Positions 34,502-42,774 of a DNA stretch of 64,000 nt are shown piece after piece. The translations under genes were made by a program, and so were the position numbers. The stretch's first letter is position 1; every line of letters begins with the position of its first letter. The notes under the pieces are model-generated. The model worked only from the letters and a program-made list of their open reading frames with translations. It was not told the DNA's origin and did not search any database. The DNA lies in the NCBI GenBank assembly GCA_009778915.1, contig WRFH01000002.1, positions 1 through 64,000 of the forward strand. The letters run 5' to 3'. This stretch comes from Elusimicrobiota bacterium (GTDB lineage Bacteria; Elusimicrobiota; Elusimicrobia; Elusimicrobiales; Elusimicrobiaceae).

Positions 34502-34519
34502 AGTATTGTTATCAATACT
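34502..34519 (+). promoter_or_regulatory. Leader hairpin before DUF4914 gene
   Basis: AGTATTG-TTAT-CAATACT, a 7-bp perfect stem with a 4-nt loop, lies just ahead of the GGGAAGG ribosome site of the gene at 34537. It could stabilise the 5' end of the mRNA or be an operator. Confidence 0.45.
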
Positions 34520-34536
34520 TCGGGAAGGTAGATAAT

Positions 34537-36405
34537 ATGGCGCAGCTTGATAAGTTTAATTTCATAAAAGATATTTCAAATATTCTTAATAACTGTAAAG
34601 GGATTACGGTTCCCAAAAGCAGGGCGGAACTTGTGTCTTTGTCTTTCGGCGCGCCGGGGGCGGACAGTTTTGACGTCGCTTATGACGTCAACGGGAAACA
34701 GGTCGTTGAAGCGAACGTCGTCCGCTGCAAAAACGGCGTCGCCGTCAATTATCCCGACGATTATATGAGAAGGCGGGACCCGGACTGCCTTATCGTCGCG
34801 GACGATTTGCCGACGGATAAACCCACCTATAAAGACGTATACAAAAAAGATTTTTCTTCCGTCAGAAAAGCGACTTTTGACTGGCTGGCGAAGCAGGAGT
34901 TAATTGTCCTGCCGTTTATGGCCGGCGGGAAAGACGGCTATGAGGCGGTGTTAATCGCGCCTAAAAACGCCGCGTTTTTTGCCTACGGTCTGGCCGGTTT
35001 GCAGTATTTTATTAACATAGACGAATATCCCGGCAAATTCACGCCGAAAGCCGCCATATATCTTGCGCCGCCTTTCAGGCACACTCATTTTGACGGAAAA
35101 CAAATAGTGGTGCACAGCCGCCGTCCGGATTTATACGAGATGTTTTCATATAATCTCTACCCTGGTCCGAGCGCGAAAAAAGGCGTTTACGGTTTTCTGC
35201 TTACGCAGGGCGAAAAAGAAGGCTGGGTTACGGCGCATGCTTCAGTAGTTAAAATTATCACGCCTTACGAAAATGAAATTGTCATAATGCACGAGGGCGC
35301 CTCCGGCGCCGGTAAGAGCGAAATGGGCGAAAATATCCACCGTGAGCCCGACGGCAAAATTATAATCGGCCAAAATCTGGCGACCAAAGAAAATTTTTAT
35401 CTTAATATAAACGAACCGTGCGAACTGCGCCCCGTGGCCGACGATATGGCTATGTGCCTTCCCCGCTTGCAGAACGAAAGCAAAAAACTTGTAGTTACCG
35501 ACGCCGAGGACGGCTGGTTCCTCCGCGTCGATAATATAAAAGAATACGGCACGGAACCTTATTATGAAAAAATCTACACGCACCCGTCCGAGCCGCTTGT
35601 CTTTTTAAATATACAAGGCGTGCCTGGCTCAACCTGTTTAATCTGGGAACATTCTATTGACTCAAACGGCAAACCTTGCAGCAACCCGCGCGTCGTGCTG
35701 CCGCGCAGAATGGTGCCGAACGTAGTAAACTCTCCCGTCGAAGTCGACGTGCGGAGTTTTGGCGTGCGCACGCCGCCTAGCACGGCGGAGCACCCGAGTT
35801 ACGGCATTTTGGGCATGTTGCACGTCGTGCCGCCCGCTCTTGCGTGGCTGTGGAGATTAGTAGCGCCAAGAGGGCATAACAATCCCAGCATCATAGATAC
35901 CGAAGGCATGTCAAGCGAAGGAGTGGGCTCCTACTGGCCTTTCGCTACGGGGAAAATGATTACCCACGCTAATTTGCTGCTGGACCAAATTTTAAAATCA
36001 CCCGCCACGCGGTACGTTTTAATACCTAACCAGCATATAGGCAGCTACAAAGTCGGCTTCATGCCGCAGTGGATTGCGCGGGAATATATAGCAAGACGCG
36101 GCAGCGCGCAATTTAAACCGGAACACCTTGTGCCCGCGCGCTGTTCGCTGCTTGGCTACTGCCTTGACAGCCTGAAAGTCGACGGGCAGTACGTCAGAAA
36201 CGCGTTCCTGCGGCCGGAAACCCAGGCGGAGCTGGGTATTGAAGGTTATGACAAAGGCGCGAAAATATTAAATGACTTTTTTAAGCGCGAACTGGCGCAG
36301 TTTAACACGCCGGAGCTTAATCCGCTGGGCAAAAAAATAATAGAGTGCTGTCTGCGCGGCGGAAAATTAGAGGAATATATCAGCTTTATTCCGATGAGGT
36401 ACTGA
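34537..36405 (+). CDS. DUF4914 protein, PEP-carboxykinase-like
   Basis: 622 residues. I recognise it as DUF4914 and see a collinear set of PEPCK(GTP) landmarks: YPG...KK (Tyr-208, Gly-210, Lys-214/215) like the YGG...KK substrate/metal site; EGWVTAH (His-234) like EGWLAEH with its Mn-ligand His; P-loop GASGAGKS (254-261) where PEPCK has PSACGKT; ADDMAM (Asp-302/303) like GDDIAW; then GKPCSNPR and WPFATGKMITH matching GEPCAHPN and PFFGYNFGKYLAHW. The P-loop cysteine is missing. It may act on PEP/oxaloacetate or a related phospho-acid. The stop overlaps the carbonic anhydrase start by one base (TGATG). PEPCK motifs were compared from memory. Confidence 0.82.
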   Translation: MAQLDKFNFIKDISNILNNCKGITVPKSRAELVSLSFGAPGADSFDVAYDVNGKQVVEANVVRCKNGVAVNYPDDYMRRRDPDCLIVADDLPTDKPTYKDVYKKDFSSVRKATFDWLAKQELIVLPFMAGGKDGYEAVLIAPKNAAFFAYGLAGLQYFINIDEYPGKFTPKAAIYLAPPFRHTHFDGKQIVVHSRRPDLYEMFSYNLYPGPSAKKGVYGFLLTQGEKEGWVTAHASVVKIITPYENEIVIMHEGASGAGKSEMGENIHREPDGKIIIGQNLATKENFYLNINEPCELRPVADDMAMCLPRLQNESKKLVVTDAEDGWFLRVDNIKEYGTEPYYEKIYTHPSEPLVFLNIQGVPGSTCLIWEHSIDSNGKPCSNPRVVLPRRMVPNVVNSPVEVDVRSFGVRTPPSTAEHPSYGILGMLHVVPPALAWLWRLVAPRGHNNPSIIDTEGMSSEGVGSYWPFATGKMITHANLLLDQILKSPATRYVLIPNQHIGSYKVGFMPQWIAREYIARRGSAQFKPEHLVPARCSLLGYCLDSLKVDGQYVRNAFLRPETQAELGIEGYDKGAKILNDFFKRELAQFNTPELNPLGKKIIECCLRGGKLEEYISFIPMRY

Positions 36406-36956
36406 TGAATCGCGTCGAAGAAATGCTGGCGTTTAACAAAAAGTTTGTAAAGAACAAACTTTATAAAGAATATACGACGACAAAATTTCCTGACAAAAAA
36501 ATCGCCGTGCTTTCCTGTATGGACACGCGGCTTACGGAGCTTTTGCCCGCCGCCTTAAATTTCAAAAACGGCGACGTTAAAATAATAAAAAACGCCGGCG
36601 CCGTGGTCACCCACCCTTTCGGCAGCGTTATGCGAAGCCTGATGATAGCGGTCTACCAGCTGGGCGTCGAGGATATTCTTGTAATCGGCCACCACGACTG
36701 CGGTATGCAGGGCATGAAAGCGTCAAAAATCATCCAAAAAATGGCCGGCAGAAATATTACAAAAGACAGATTAAATTTTGTCCGTTCCTGCGGCGTGGAT
36801 ATAGAAAAATGGCTGGAGGGCTTTAGCTGCGCGGCGGATTCCGTTCGCGAAACCGTGAGTAACATCAGGCACCACCCGCTAATCCCCGCCGACGTGCGCG
36901 TTCACGGTTTTATAATTAACCCGTCCACCGGAAAACTTGATAAAATACCCATATAA
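36405..36956 (+). CDS. Beta-carbonic anhydrase
   Basis: 183 residues from ATG 36405. Interconverts CO2 and bicarbonate. Zinc ligands are Cys-38 (SCMDTR), His-96 and Cys-99 (GHHDCG), with the Asp-40/Arg-42 dyad present, as in type beta enzymes of the clade with short N terminus. The start codon overlaps the stop of the PEPCK-like gene, so the two products are probably made in fixed ratio. A link to (de)carboxylation by the DUF4914 protein is the natural inference. Confidence 0.92.
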   Translation: MNRVEEMLAFNKKFVKNKLYKEYTTTKFPDKKIAVLSCMDTRLTELLPAALNFKNGDVKIIKNAGAVVTHPFGSVMRSLMIAVYQLGVEDILVIGHHDCGMQGMKASKIIQKMAGRNITKDRLNFVRSCGVDIEKWLEGFSCAADSVRETVSNIRHHPLIPADVRVHGFIINPSTGKLDKIPI

Positions 36957-36959
36957 ACT

Positions 36960-39900
36960 ATGAACAACTTCAAAACGCTGTTCGTTTTTACAATATTTAT
37001 TTTTTCTTCTTCGGCGTTTGCGCAGGACCAGACAGATATAGCAAACATATGGACCGGAGGCGGCGTATATAATTTGTCCGTGGACATAACGTACGTTACT
37101 CCGCCGCCCGCCGTTTCAACCGTAAAAACAGATTCTTCGGCCGTAACTATTAACGGCGGCGGCCATGTGATAAATACAAACGGCCTCAGGGGTTTTTCCG
37201 TCACCGGCGGCTCGCCGGTTATTAATATTTCCGACGTTACGGTAAAAAACGCCGGGAACGAGGCCTTTAATTTCAGTTCGTCCGGAAGCATTACCGCGGA
37301 TTTTGTAAATATCGTTTTATCTTCCAATAAAGACATGTCTCCTACCGGCGCCGGAGGGGCGATTTACACCAACGGCCCGCATACGTTTAATTTCAGCGGC
37401 GGCACCGTATTTGACGGAAACCAAAGCACGATGAACGGCGGCGCGGTTTACTCTTCATCGGATTCTGTTTTTAATTTTTATGACTCCGTAGTTTTTTCCA
37501 ATAATACGGCGCGCAACGGCGGCGCTATTTACTCTTCGTCCGGCTCTTCTTTTAATTTTAACGACTCCGTGGTTTTTAACTATAACGCCGCCGATATCGG
37601 CGGCGCGGCGGCGATTGTGTCCGGTTCCGGCAGGGCGGTTTTTACAAACGCTTCTTTCATAGGCAACACGGCGTCCCAGGCGGGCGGGGCGCTCTATCTG
37701 GGTGATATTATGGGAGACCCCGGCGTTCCGGAAGTTTTAATATCCCAGACTGATACTAATACTCCTGGCATTTTTCAGGGCAATACCGCCGGCGGCGCGA
37801 GCAACGCCGTGTTTATAGACCGAATAGGCGACATTACTTTTGACGCTGTTCCCGGCGCGAATATAAATATGTACGACGGCGTGTCCAGCACAGCCCCGGC
37901 GACGGGCGGCATACTTATGACAAAGAGCGGCGCGGGTAATTTTAATTTATACGGCAGCATGAGCAAATACCTTGGGGATTTAGACATAAGCGGCGGCAAT
38001 TTTAACGTAATGTCCGGCGGCGTGCTGAACGCCGGGGACGCGGTGATATCCCCCGCCTCCGCCGGCGACGCGCCTGTTTTAAATTTGCAGAACGGCAATA
38101 ATATCGCGGACACGGTTACGTTTAATACTCTTACAACCGGCGCGGGAAGCGATATTAAGATGAATGTTTTCGCCAACGGGACGAATGACCGCATTAACGT
38201 CGCCGGCGCGGCGGCGTTAGACGGCGCGCTGCACGTGTCCGCCGGAGTGGGGGCTTACAAAAATTCGGTCTATACTCTTATTTACAGCGGCGCGGGCGCG
38301 CCGTCCGGCGCGCTTGTTGATTACATAAATTCCGGCGCGGGCGCGCAGCTTGCGTTTCTTGACGCGGGCAGCATAACCGGAACTTACGATTGGGAATTTG
38401 ACACGGACTCAAACGCTATAATTTTAAACATTATATCCGCGCAAATTTCCAGCGATATTGCTTCTTCCTCGCCTAAGCTGACGTATAACCAGCGGAAAGC
38501 AGCCGGCGCTCTGGACGGCGCGTCCGGAACGTCTTCCGGCGATTTGGCGGACGTGATAAACGGCATTGTCTCTCTTAACGACGGGCAGCGCGCAAAGGCG
38601 CTGGCTGAAATTTCGCCTTATTTTCTGGCAAACGTGCTGCGCGCGGTGAACAGCCCGGCGTACAGGCTTAACATGTATAACCGCCTGAAAAATTATTGCG
38701 AGGACGGCGTCTGCTCAAACAGCTACGGCCTGTGGCTGCAGGGGGACGCGGCGCATGAAACGCTTGGCGGCAATGAAAATTCTTTGGGCGACTTCAGAAG
38801 CAGTTCGTCGGGAATAACCTTCGGCGGGGACAAATATCTTTGCGAATACGACGCGGTCCTCGGCCTCTACGGAAAGTATAATGACGCGGCGATGAGGCAG
38901 GGCCCGTCCGACGCGAGAGTGTATTCTCTCGGCGCCGGCGCTTACGCCGGCCTTGACAGGGAAGACTGGGAGCTGAGGGGGCTTTTCGGCCTGTCGGCTG
39001 ACAATTATAATACAAACCGGCGCATTATCGCGCCGGGGCTTAACAGGACGGCAAACGCGGATATCAGCGGTTCGACTTTTACGCTTGACGCGGAAGCCGC
39101 CCTCAAACGTCCGTTGAGCGCGGTGACTTTGCTGCGCCCGTACGCCGGCCTGCAGGGGAATTTGCTCAATTACGGCGGGTTTACGGAAAGCGGCGCGGGC
39201 GGGTTAAATTTAAAATTTGACGGCGCGTCGTCTTTTGCCTCCGCCGCGCGCGCGGGGCTGGACATCAAAACGCAAGCGGGCATTTTCAATTTATCTTTCG
39301 GCGGAGAATATGATTTTATATTTGCCGGGCAGAGTAATAAACTAAGCGCGTATTTTAACGGCACGGACGCTAAATTTTACGCCAAAGGCGCGGATTACGG
39401 CCGCAATATGATAAGCCTGCTCGCCGGCGCGCAAGCGCCGTTCGCGGAAAATTGGACCGCGTATCTGAACGCGGCTTATAGGACGGCATCGTCGTACAGA
39501 GACTATGAGGGCAATATCGGCGTGCGTTATTCTTTTTGCGGCGCGGAAGCAAAACCGGTTCCGCCGCCCCCTCCTCCGGCTCCAGCGCCTGCGCCGAAAC
39601 CCGTCCCGCCGCCTCCTGCTCCGGCTGGCGAGGAAAAACTGCAGCTCGGCAAAACGCTGGTTATGGGAAGCAATTATTTTGATACGGACAGCTACGCGCT
39701 TATCCCCAAAACGCGCGAGTATCTGTCCAGAAAAGCGGACGAACTTAAAGAGATAAATTACAGCCGCGTCATTATAACCGGACATACCGACAATACCGGT
39801 AATTACAAACACAATATGACGCTCTCAAGAGACCGCGCGCGCGCGGCTGCCGGGTATTTGGCGGAGCTTGGCATAGACAGAAGCAAAATTGAGTTCAAAG

Positions 39901-39986
39901 GCGAGGGCCCGAACAGGCCCGTCGCGACAAACTCCACCGTCGAAGGCCGCCAGAAAAACAGGCGCGTGGAAATAACCGTGATATAA
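36960..39986 (+). CDS. Autotransporter-type outer-membrane protein fused to an OmpA domain
   Basis: 1008 residues. Signal peptide 1-22. A parallel beta-helix-like passenger (about 30-330) has repeated GGAIYS/GGAVYS and FNF motifs (pectin-lyase-like, polymorphic-outer-membrane-protein style). A linker and an autotransporter-like barrel follow (about 590-865: SYGLWLQGDAAHE to IGVRYSF). Then come a Pro-rich hinge (about 870-900) and a C-terminal OmpA peptidoglycan-binding domain (about 905-1008, ITGHTDNTG...NRRVEITV). Canonical autotransporters end with the barrel, so the periplasmic OmpA tail is unusual. The start is 4 bases after the carbonic anhydrase stop. Confidence 0.85.
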   Translation: MNNFKTLFVFTIFIFSSSAFAQDQTDIANIWTGGGVYNLSVDITYVTPPPAVSTVKTDSSAVTINGGGHVINTNGLRGFSVTGGSPVINISDVTVKNAGNEAFNFSSSGSITADFVNIVLSSNKDMSPTGAGGAIYTNGPHTFNFSGGTVFDGNQSTMNGGAVYSSSDSVFNFYDSVVFSNNTARNGGAIYSSSGSSFNFNDSVVFNYNAADIGGAAAIVSGSGRAVFTNASFIGNTASQAGGALYLGDIMGDPGVPEVLISQTDTNTPGIFQGNTAGGASNAVFIDRIGDITFDAVPGANINMYDGVSSTAPATGGILMTKSGAGNFNLYGSMSKYLGDLDISGGNFNVMSGGVLNAGDAVISPASAGDAPVLNLQNGNNIADTVTFNTLTTGAGSDIKMNVFANGTNDRINVAGAAALDGALHVSAGVGAYKNSVYTLIYSGAGAPSGALVDYINSGAGAQLAFLDAGSITGTYDWEFDTDSNAIILNIISAQISSDIASSSPKLTYNQRKAAGALDGASGTSSGDLADVINGIVSLNDGQRAKALAEISPYFLANVLRAVNSPAYRLNMYNRLKNYCEDGVCSNSYGLWLQGDAAHETLGGNENSLGDFRSSSSGITFGGDKYLCEYDAVLGLYGKYNDAAMRQGPSDARVYSLGAGAYAGLDREDWELRGLFGLSADNYNTNRRIIAPGLNRTANADISGSTFTLDAEAALKRPLSAVTLLRPYAGLQGNLLNYGGFTESGAGGLNLKFDGASSFASAARAGLDIKTQAGIFNLSFGGEYDFIFAGQSNKLSAYFNGTDAKFYAKGADYGRNMISLLAGAQAPFAENWTAYLNAAYRTASSYRDYEGNIGVRYSFCGAEAKPVPPPPPPAPAPAPKPVPPPPAPAGEEKLQLGKTLVMGSNYFDTDSYALIPKTREYLSRKADELKEINYSRVIITGHTDNTGNYKHNMTLSRDRARAAAGYLAELGIDRSKIEFKGEGPNRPVATNSTVEGRQKNRRVEITVI

Positions 39987-41296
39987 TGATAAAAAAAATT
40001 GACCGTTTCTTTCATATAACCGAACGCGGCTCTACTTTTAAAACTGAGTTTACCGCAGGGCTTGCCACCGGCCTTTCAATGATTTATATTATCGCCGTGA
40101 ACCCGGCGATACTCGGCACCGTCGGCGGCATAATGCAGCCCGGCAGTATATTTACTTCAACTATTTTGGTTACCGTTATTTCCACTCTGCTCATGGGTTT
40201 GCTGGCAAGGGTACCGGTTGCGGTTTCAATAGGCATGGGGCTTAACGCTTATTTCGCTTTTGTAATATGCGGTTCTATGGGGTTTGAGCCGCGCGTCGGG
40301 CTTGCCGCCATCTTTTTGGAAGGTATACTGTTTTTTGTCGTCTCAATCTGCGGCGCGCGGGAGGCTATAACAAAAGCCATTCCCGATAATATTAAAACAG
40401 GTATAGCGGTTTCGATAGGCGTTTTTATAGCGCTGGTCGGCCTGATTCACGGCGGCGTCGTAATCCCGCACCCTGAAACCGTCGTATCGTTTGCGAAATT
40501 AACGCAGGGCCCGGCGCTGCTTACGTTCATCGGCCTTATAATAATTGTAGTTTTGCACGCGAATAAAATTCCCGGCGGCGTTATTATAGCTATCGTACTG
40601 ACGACGCTTATCGGTATACCGATGGGCGTTACCGTCATGCCGGAACATTTCAGCCCGTTTTCAATGCCTGCAAAACCTTTTATGATGCAGTTTGATTTCA
40701 GCCAGATTTTTACCGGGCGTTTCGCGCTGGTCCTTGTCACGCTGGCGATAGCAAATTTCTTTGACACCGTAGGCACGCTGACTTCTGTTTTATCAATATC
40801 AAAACTCACGCATAAGAACGGCAATTTTCCGCATATAAAAGAAGCGTATGTTTCTGATTCTCTGGCGGCTGTTATATCGTCAATATTTTCGGTCTCTCCG
40901 GCGACGGCGTACGTTGAAAGCGGCGTGGGCGCGGCGGCGGGCGCGCGCACCGGTTTTGCAAATATAGCAACCTCTCTGCTGTTTATCGCCGCGTTATTTT
41001 TCTCCCCGGTTTTTCTTATTATGCCCGCAAGCGCGACCGCGCCGGCTTTGATTTTCGTCGGATATCTGATGATGTCGCAGATAACCGAAGTTCAGTTCGC
41101 GGATATTTCCGAAGGGTTTCCCGTTTACCTAGGCATTTTGGCCTGTGTGTTCGGCTACAGCATAACGACGGGCATAATTTTTTCCGTCATTTCTTACACC
41201 GTCATAAAAATCTGCAAAGGCAAAGCAAAAGAAGTTCCGCTCGGGACATATTTGCTCACCGCGTTTTTCATCCTGCAGTTTTTCCTGCCGAAATAG
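39986..41296 (+). CDS. NCS2 purine permease, AzgA (adenine/guanine/hypoxanthine) type
   Basis: 436 residues with 12-14 membrane helices. The AzgA-like signature is clear: FKTEFTAGLATGLSMIYIIAVNP at the N terminus, VAVSIGMGLNAYFAF, and NFFDTVGTLTSV with the substrate-binding region after it. A proton-driven nucleobase importer of the inner membrane. Its ATG overlaps the final base of the preceding stop (TAATG), although the two products are functionally unrelated. Confidence 0.9.
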   Translation: MIKKIDRFFHITERGSTFKTEFTAGLATGLSMIYIIAVNPAILGTVGGIMQPGSIFTSTILVTVISTLLMGLLARVPVAVSIGMGLNAYFAFVICGSMGFEPRVGLAAIFLEGILFFVVSICGAREAITKAIPDNIKTGIAVSIGVFIALVGLIHGGVVIPHPETVVSFAKLTQGPALLTFIGLIIIVVLHANKIPGGVIIAIVLTTLIGIPMGVTVMPEHFSPFSMPAKPFMMQFDFSQIFTGRFALVLVTLAIANFFDTVGTLTSVLSISKLTHKNGNFPHIKEAYVSDSLAAVISSIFSVSPATAYVESGVGAAAGARTGFANIATSLLFIAALFFSPVFLIMPASATAPALIFVGYLMMSQITEVQFADISEGFPVYLGILACVFGYSITTGIIFSVISYTVIKICKGKAKEVPLGTYLLTAFFILQFFLPK

Positions 41297-41327
41297 ATAA
41301 CTGCTTGAATTAAAAGGATTTAAAAAT

Positions 41328-41852
41328 ATGAAACTACAACTTGACGGAGCGTTCGGATTTTATAAATCCAAAAACCGACCGGCTGTGTTTACGGTATTTG
41401 GTATAGTGGTTGCATGTTTTGCTTTTACAAATGGAACTGAATTTTATTCGCCTTTTTTGATATTATCCGCGCTGTCCGCCGCTTTCCTGGGCCTTGGATT
41501 TATTGGTCTTGTGGATAAGCGGCCTTATGTTACGATAAGCAAAGATAGGGTTGAAATTTTGGGTATGCCGGCGCTGGCTGCGGCTGATATCCGGAGGATA
41601 ACCGTTGAATCATACGCTGAAATAGCCTACATCAGTAGAGGCGCGCCCATAGCGGGGCTAATAGAATATGTCGCTTTTTATGTTAATGATTTGTCCGTAT
41701 TTAACAAACATTTTACTATTGGAAATAATAAACCCGGCACGCCTTTTTACGTAAATACCGGAAAAATGTCCCTGGAAGAAAGCCGGCTGTTTAAAGAAAA
41801 ACTTAAAGATGTTTTCGGCGGTAAGGCAGACCTGCGAAGCGTTATATATTGA
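41328..41852 (+). CDS. Membrane protein, STM3941-like
   Basis: 174 residues: two hydrophobic helices near 18-38 and 42-62, then a soluble domain of about 110 residues starting RPYVTISKDRVEILG, which looks like a PH-like beta domain, with a helix at the end (LEESRLFKEKLKDVF). This resembles the STM3941 family seen in Bacteroidetes and others, with low certainty. AAAGGA ribosome site. It converges on the DUF5131 gene 9 bases away. Function is unknown. Confidence 0.65.
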   Translation: MKLQLDGAFGFYKSKNRPAVFTVFGIVVACFAFTNGTEFYSPFLILSALSAAFLGLGFIGLVDKRPYVTISKDRVEILGMPALAAADIRRITVESYAEIAYISRGAPIAGLIEYVAFYVNDLSVFNKHFTIGNNKPGTPFYVNTGKMSLEESRLFKEKLKDVFGGKADLRSVIY

Positions 41853-41861
41853 GCCGGAGAT

Positions 41862-42575
41862 TTATTTGTAATTTATATCTGCTCTTGCGGCTTGAGAAAA
41901 TTGTTTTCTATGCGGGATATGGTAGATTTTTCCGTCTTTTAGGAAGTTGGCTCCTGTCTGGTAAAATTTGAAAGGCACGTCTGCCGCCGCGCATTGTTTC
42001 CGTATATCCAGCACCCAGCGGTAGTCGCAAATCCTCGCGTTTTTGCCGGACTCTCCGCCGGCGCTCACTTCGTCAACCCACGGGCCCAAATATGGTTTTA
42101 AATTAATCTGCTCCAGCAGCGGCGCGCAAATTATCAGCTTATGTTTGATGGGCAGTTTCTGATAAATCGGCAGCCTGTAATCCGCGCGGTCCTGGTTTTC
42201 GACGGTGCAGGAAATTGTCACGTTATCATAACCTTCTCCCCAGTCCGCCGGCAGGTTGACGTAAAAACGGTCAATGCGTTTTGTAATCATAAAAAAATCC
42301 AAATCCGGCCGCGCGCGGATAATCTCCCACGCTTCTTTGCGCCATTCGTCGGCTTCCTCAAGAAAAAAATCTGACGTAAAACACGTGTAAACCGTTTCGC
42401 CCGGCGGCACTTTGTAACTGCGCGCGCGGTCCCGCCGCACGGGCAGGTAGAAAGAGGAATTTTTTTTAATCTCTCTCCCGCTTTTGCCGTGCGCGGCGTC
42501 TATGCGGTAAACGTAACAGTTTTTGCAGCCGGCGCTTAATTTTACGCAGCCGTGCCAAGGGTTCCAGTTAGCCAT
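41862..42575 (-). CDS. DUF5131 (phage Gp37/Gp68 family) protein
   Basis: 237 residues. The N terminus WNPWHGCVKLSAGCKNCY carries Cys-10, Cys-17 and Cys-20 (Cx6CxxC), followed by a TIM-barrel-like sequence with MITKRIDRF and SAGGESGKNARICDYRWV. This is the Gp37/Gp68 family, found in phages and also in cellular genomes and thought to be radical-SAM related. The enzymatic role is unknown. No phage gene surrounds it. It is monocistronic. Confidence 0.8.
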   Translation of the reverse strand: MANWNPWHGCVKLSAGCKNCYVYRIDAAHGKSGREIKKNSSFYLPVRRDRARSYKVPPGETVYTCFTSDFFLEEADEWRKEAWEIIRARPDLDFFMITKRIDRFYVNLPADWGEGYDNVTISCTVENQDRADYRLPIYQKLPIKHKLIICAPLLEQINLKPYLGPWVDEVSAGGESGKNARICDYRWVLDIRKQCAAADVPFKFYQTGANFLKDGKIYHIPHRKQFSQAARADINYK

Positions 42576-42657
42576 AAAATCAATGATATAAAATAAAAAT
42601 GTTTGGCAAAAATTTATATTTTAGGGAAGAGCCGTTTATTTTACTAATTAAAATGGA

Positions 42658-42686
42658 TTGCACAACTTGTCATTTTTTGATTATAT
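42658..42686 (+). promoter_or_regulatory. Candidate promoter of second autotransporter gene
   Basis: TTGCAC (42658-42663), a 17-nt spacer and TTATAT (42681-42686), in an AT-rich 199-base gap (42576-42774) that otherwise shows nothing clear. Other -10-like strings lie downstream near 42700, so the exact start is uncertain. An AGGGAAA ribosome site precedes ATG 42775. Confidence 0.4.
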
Positions 42687-42774
42687 TTAAACTATATGTA
42701 ATATTATAAAATACCAGAACAAAAATTTATCATTTGAGAAGCGTAATTTTTGAATAATTACATACAGGGAAACT

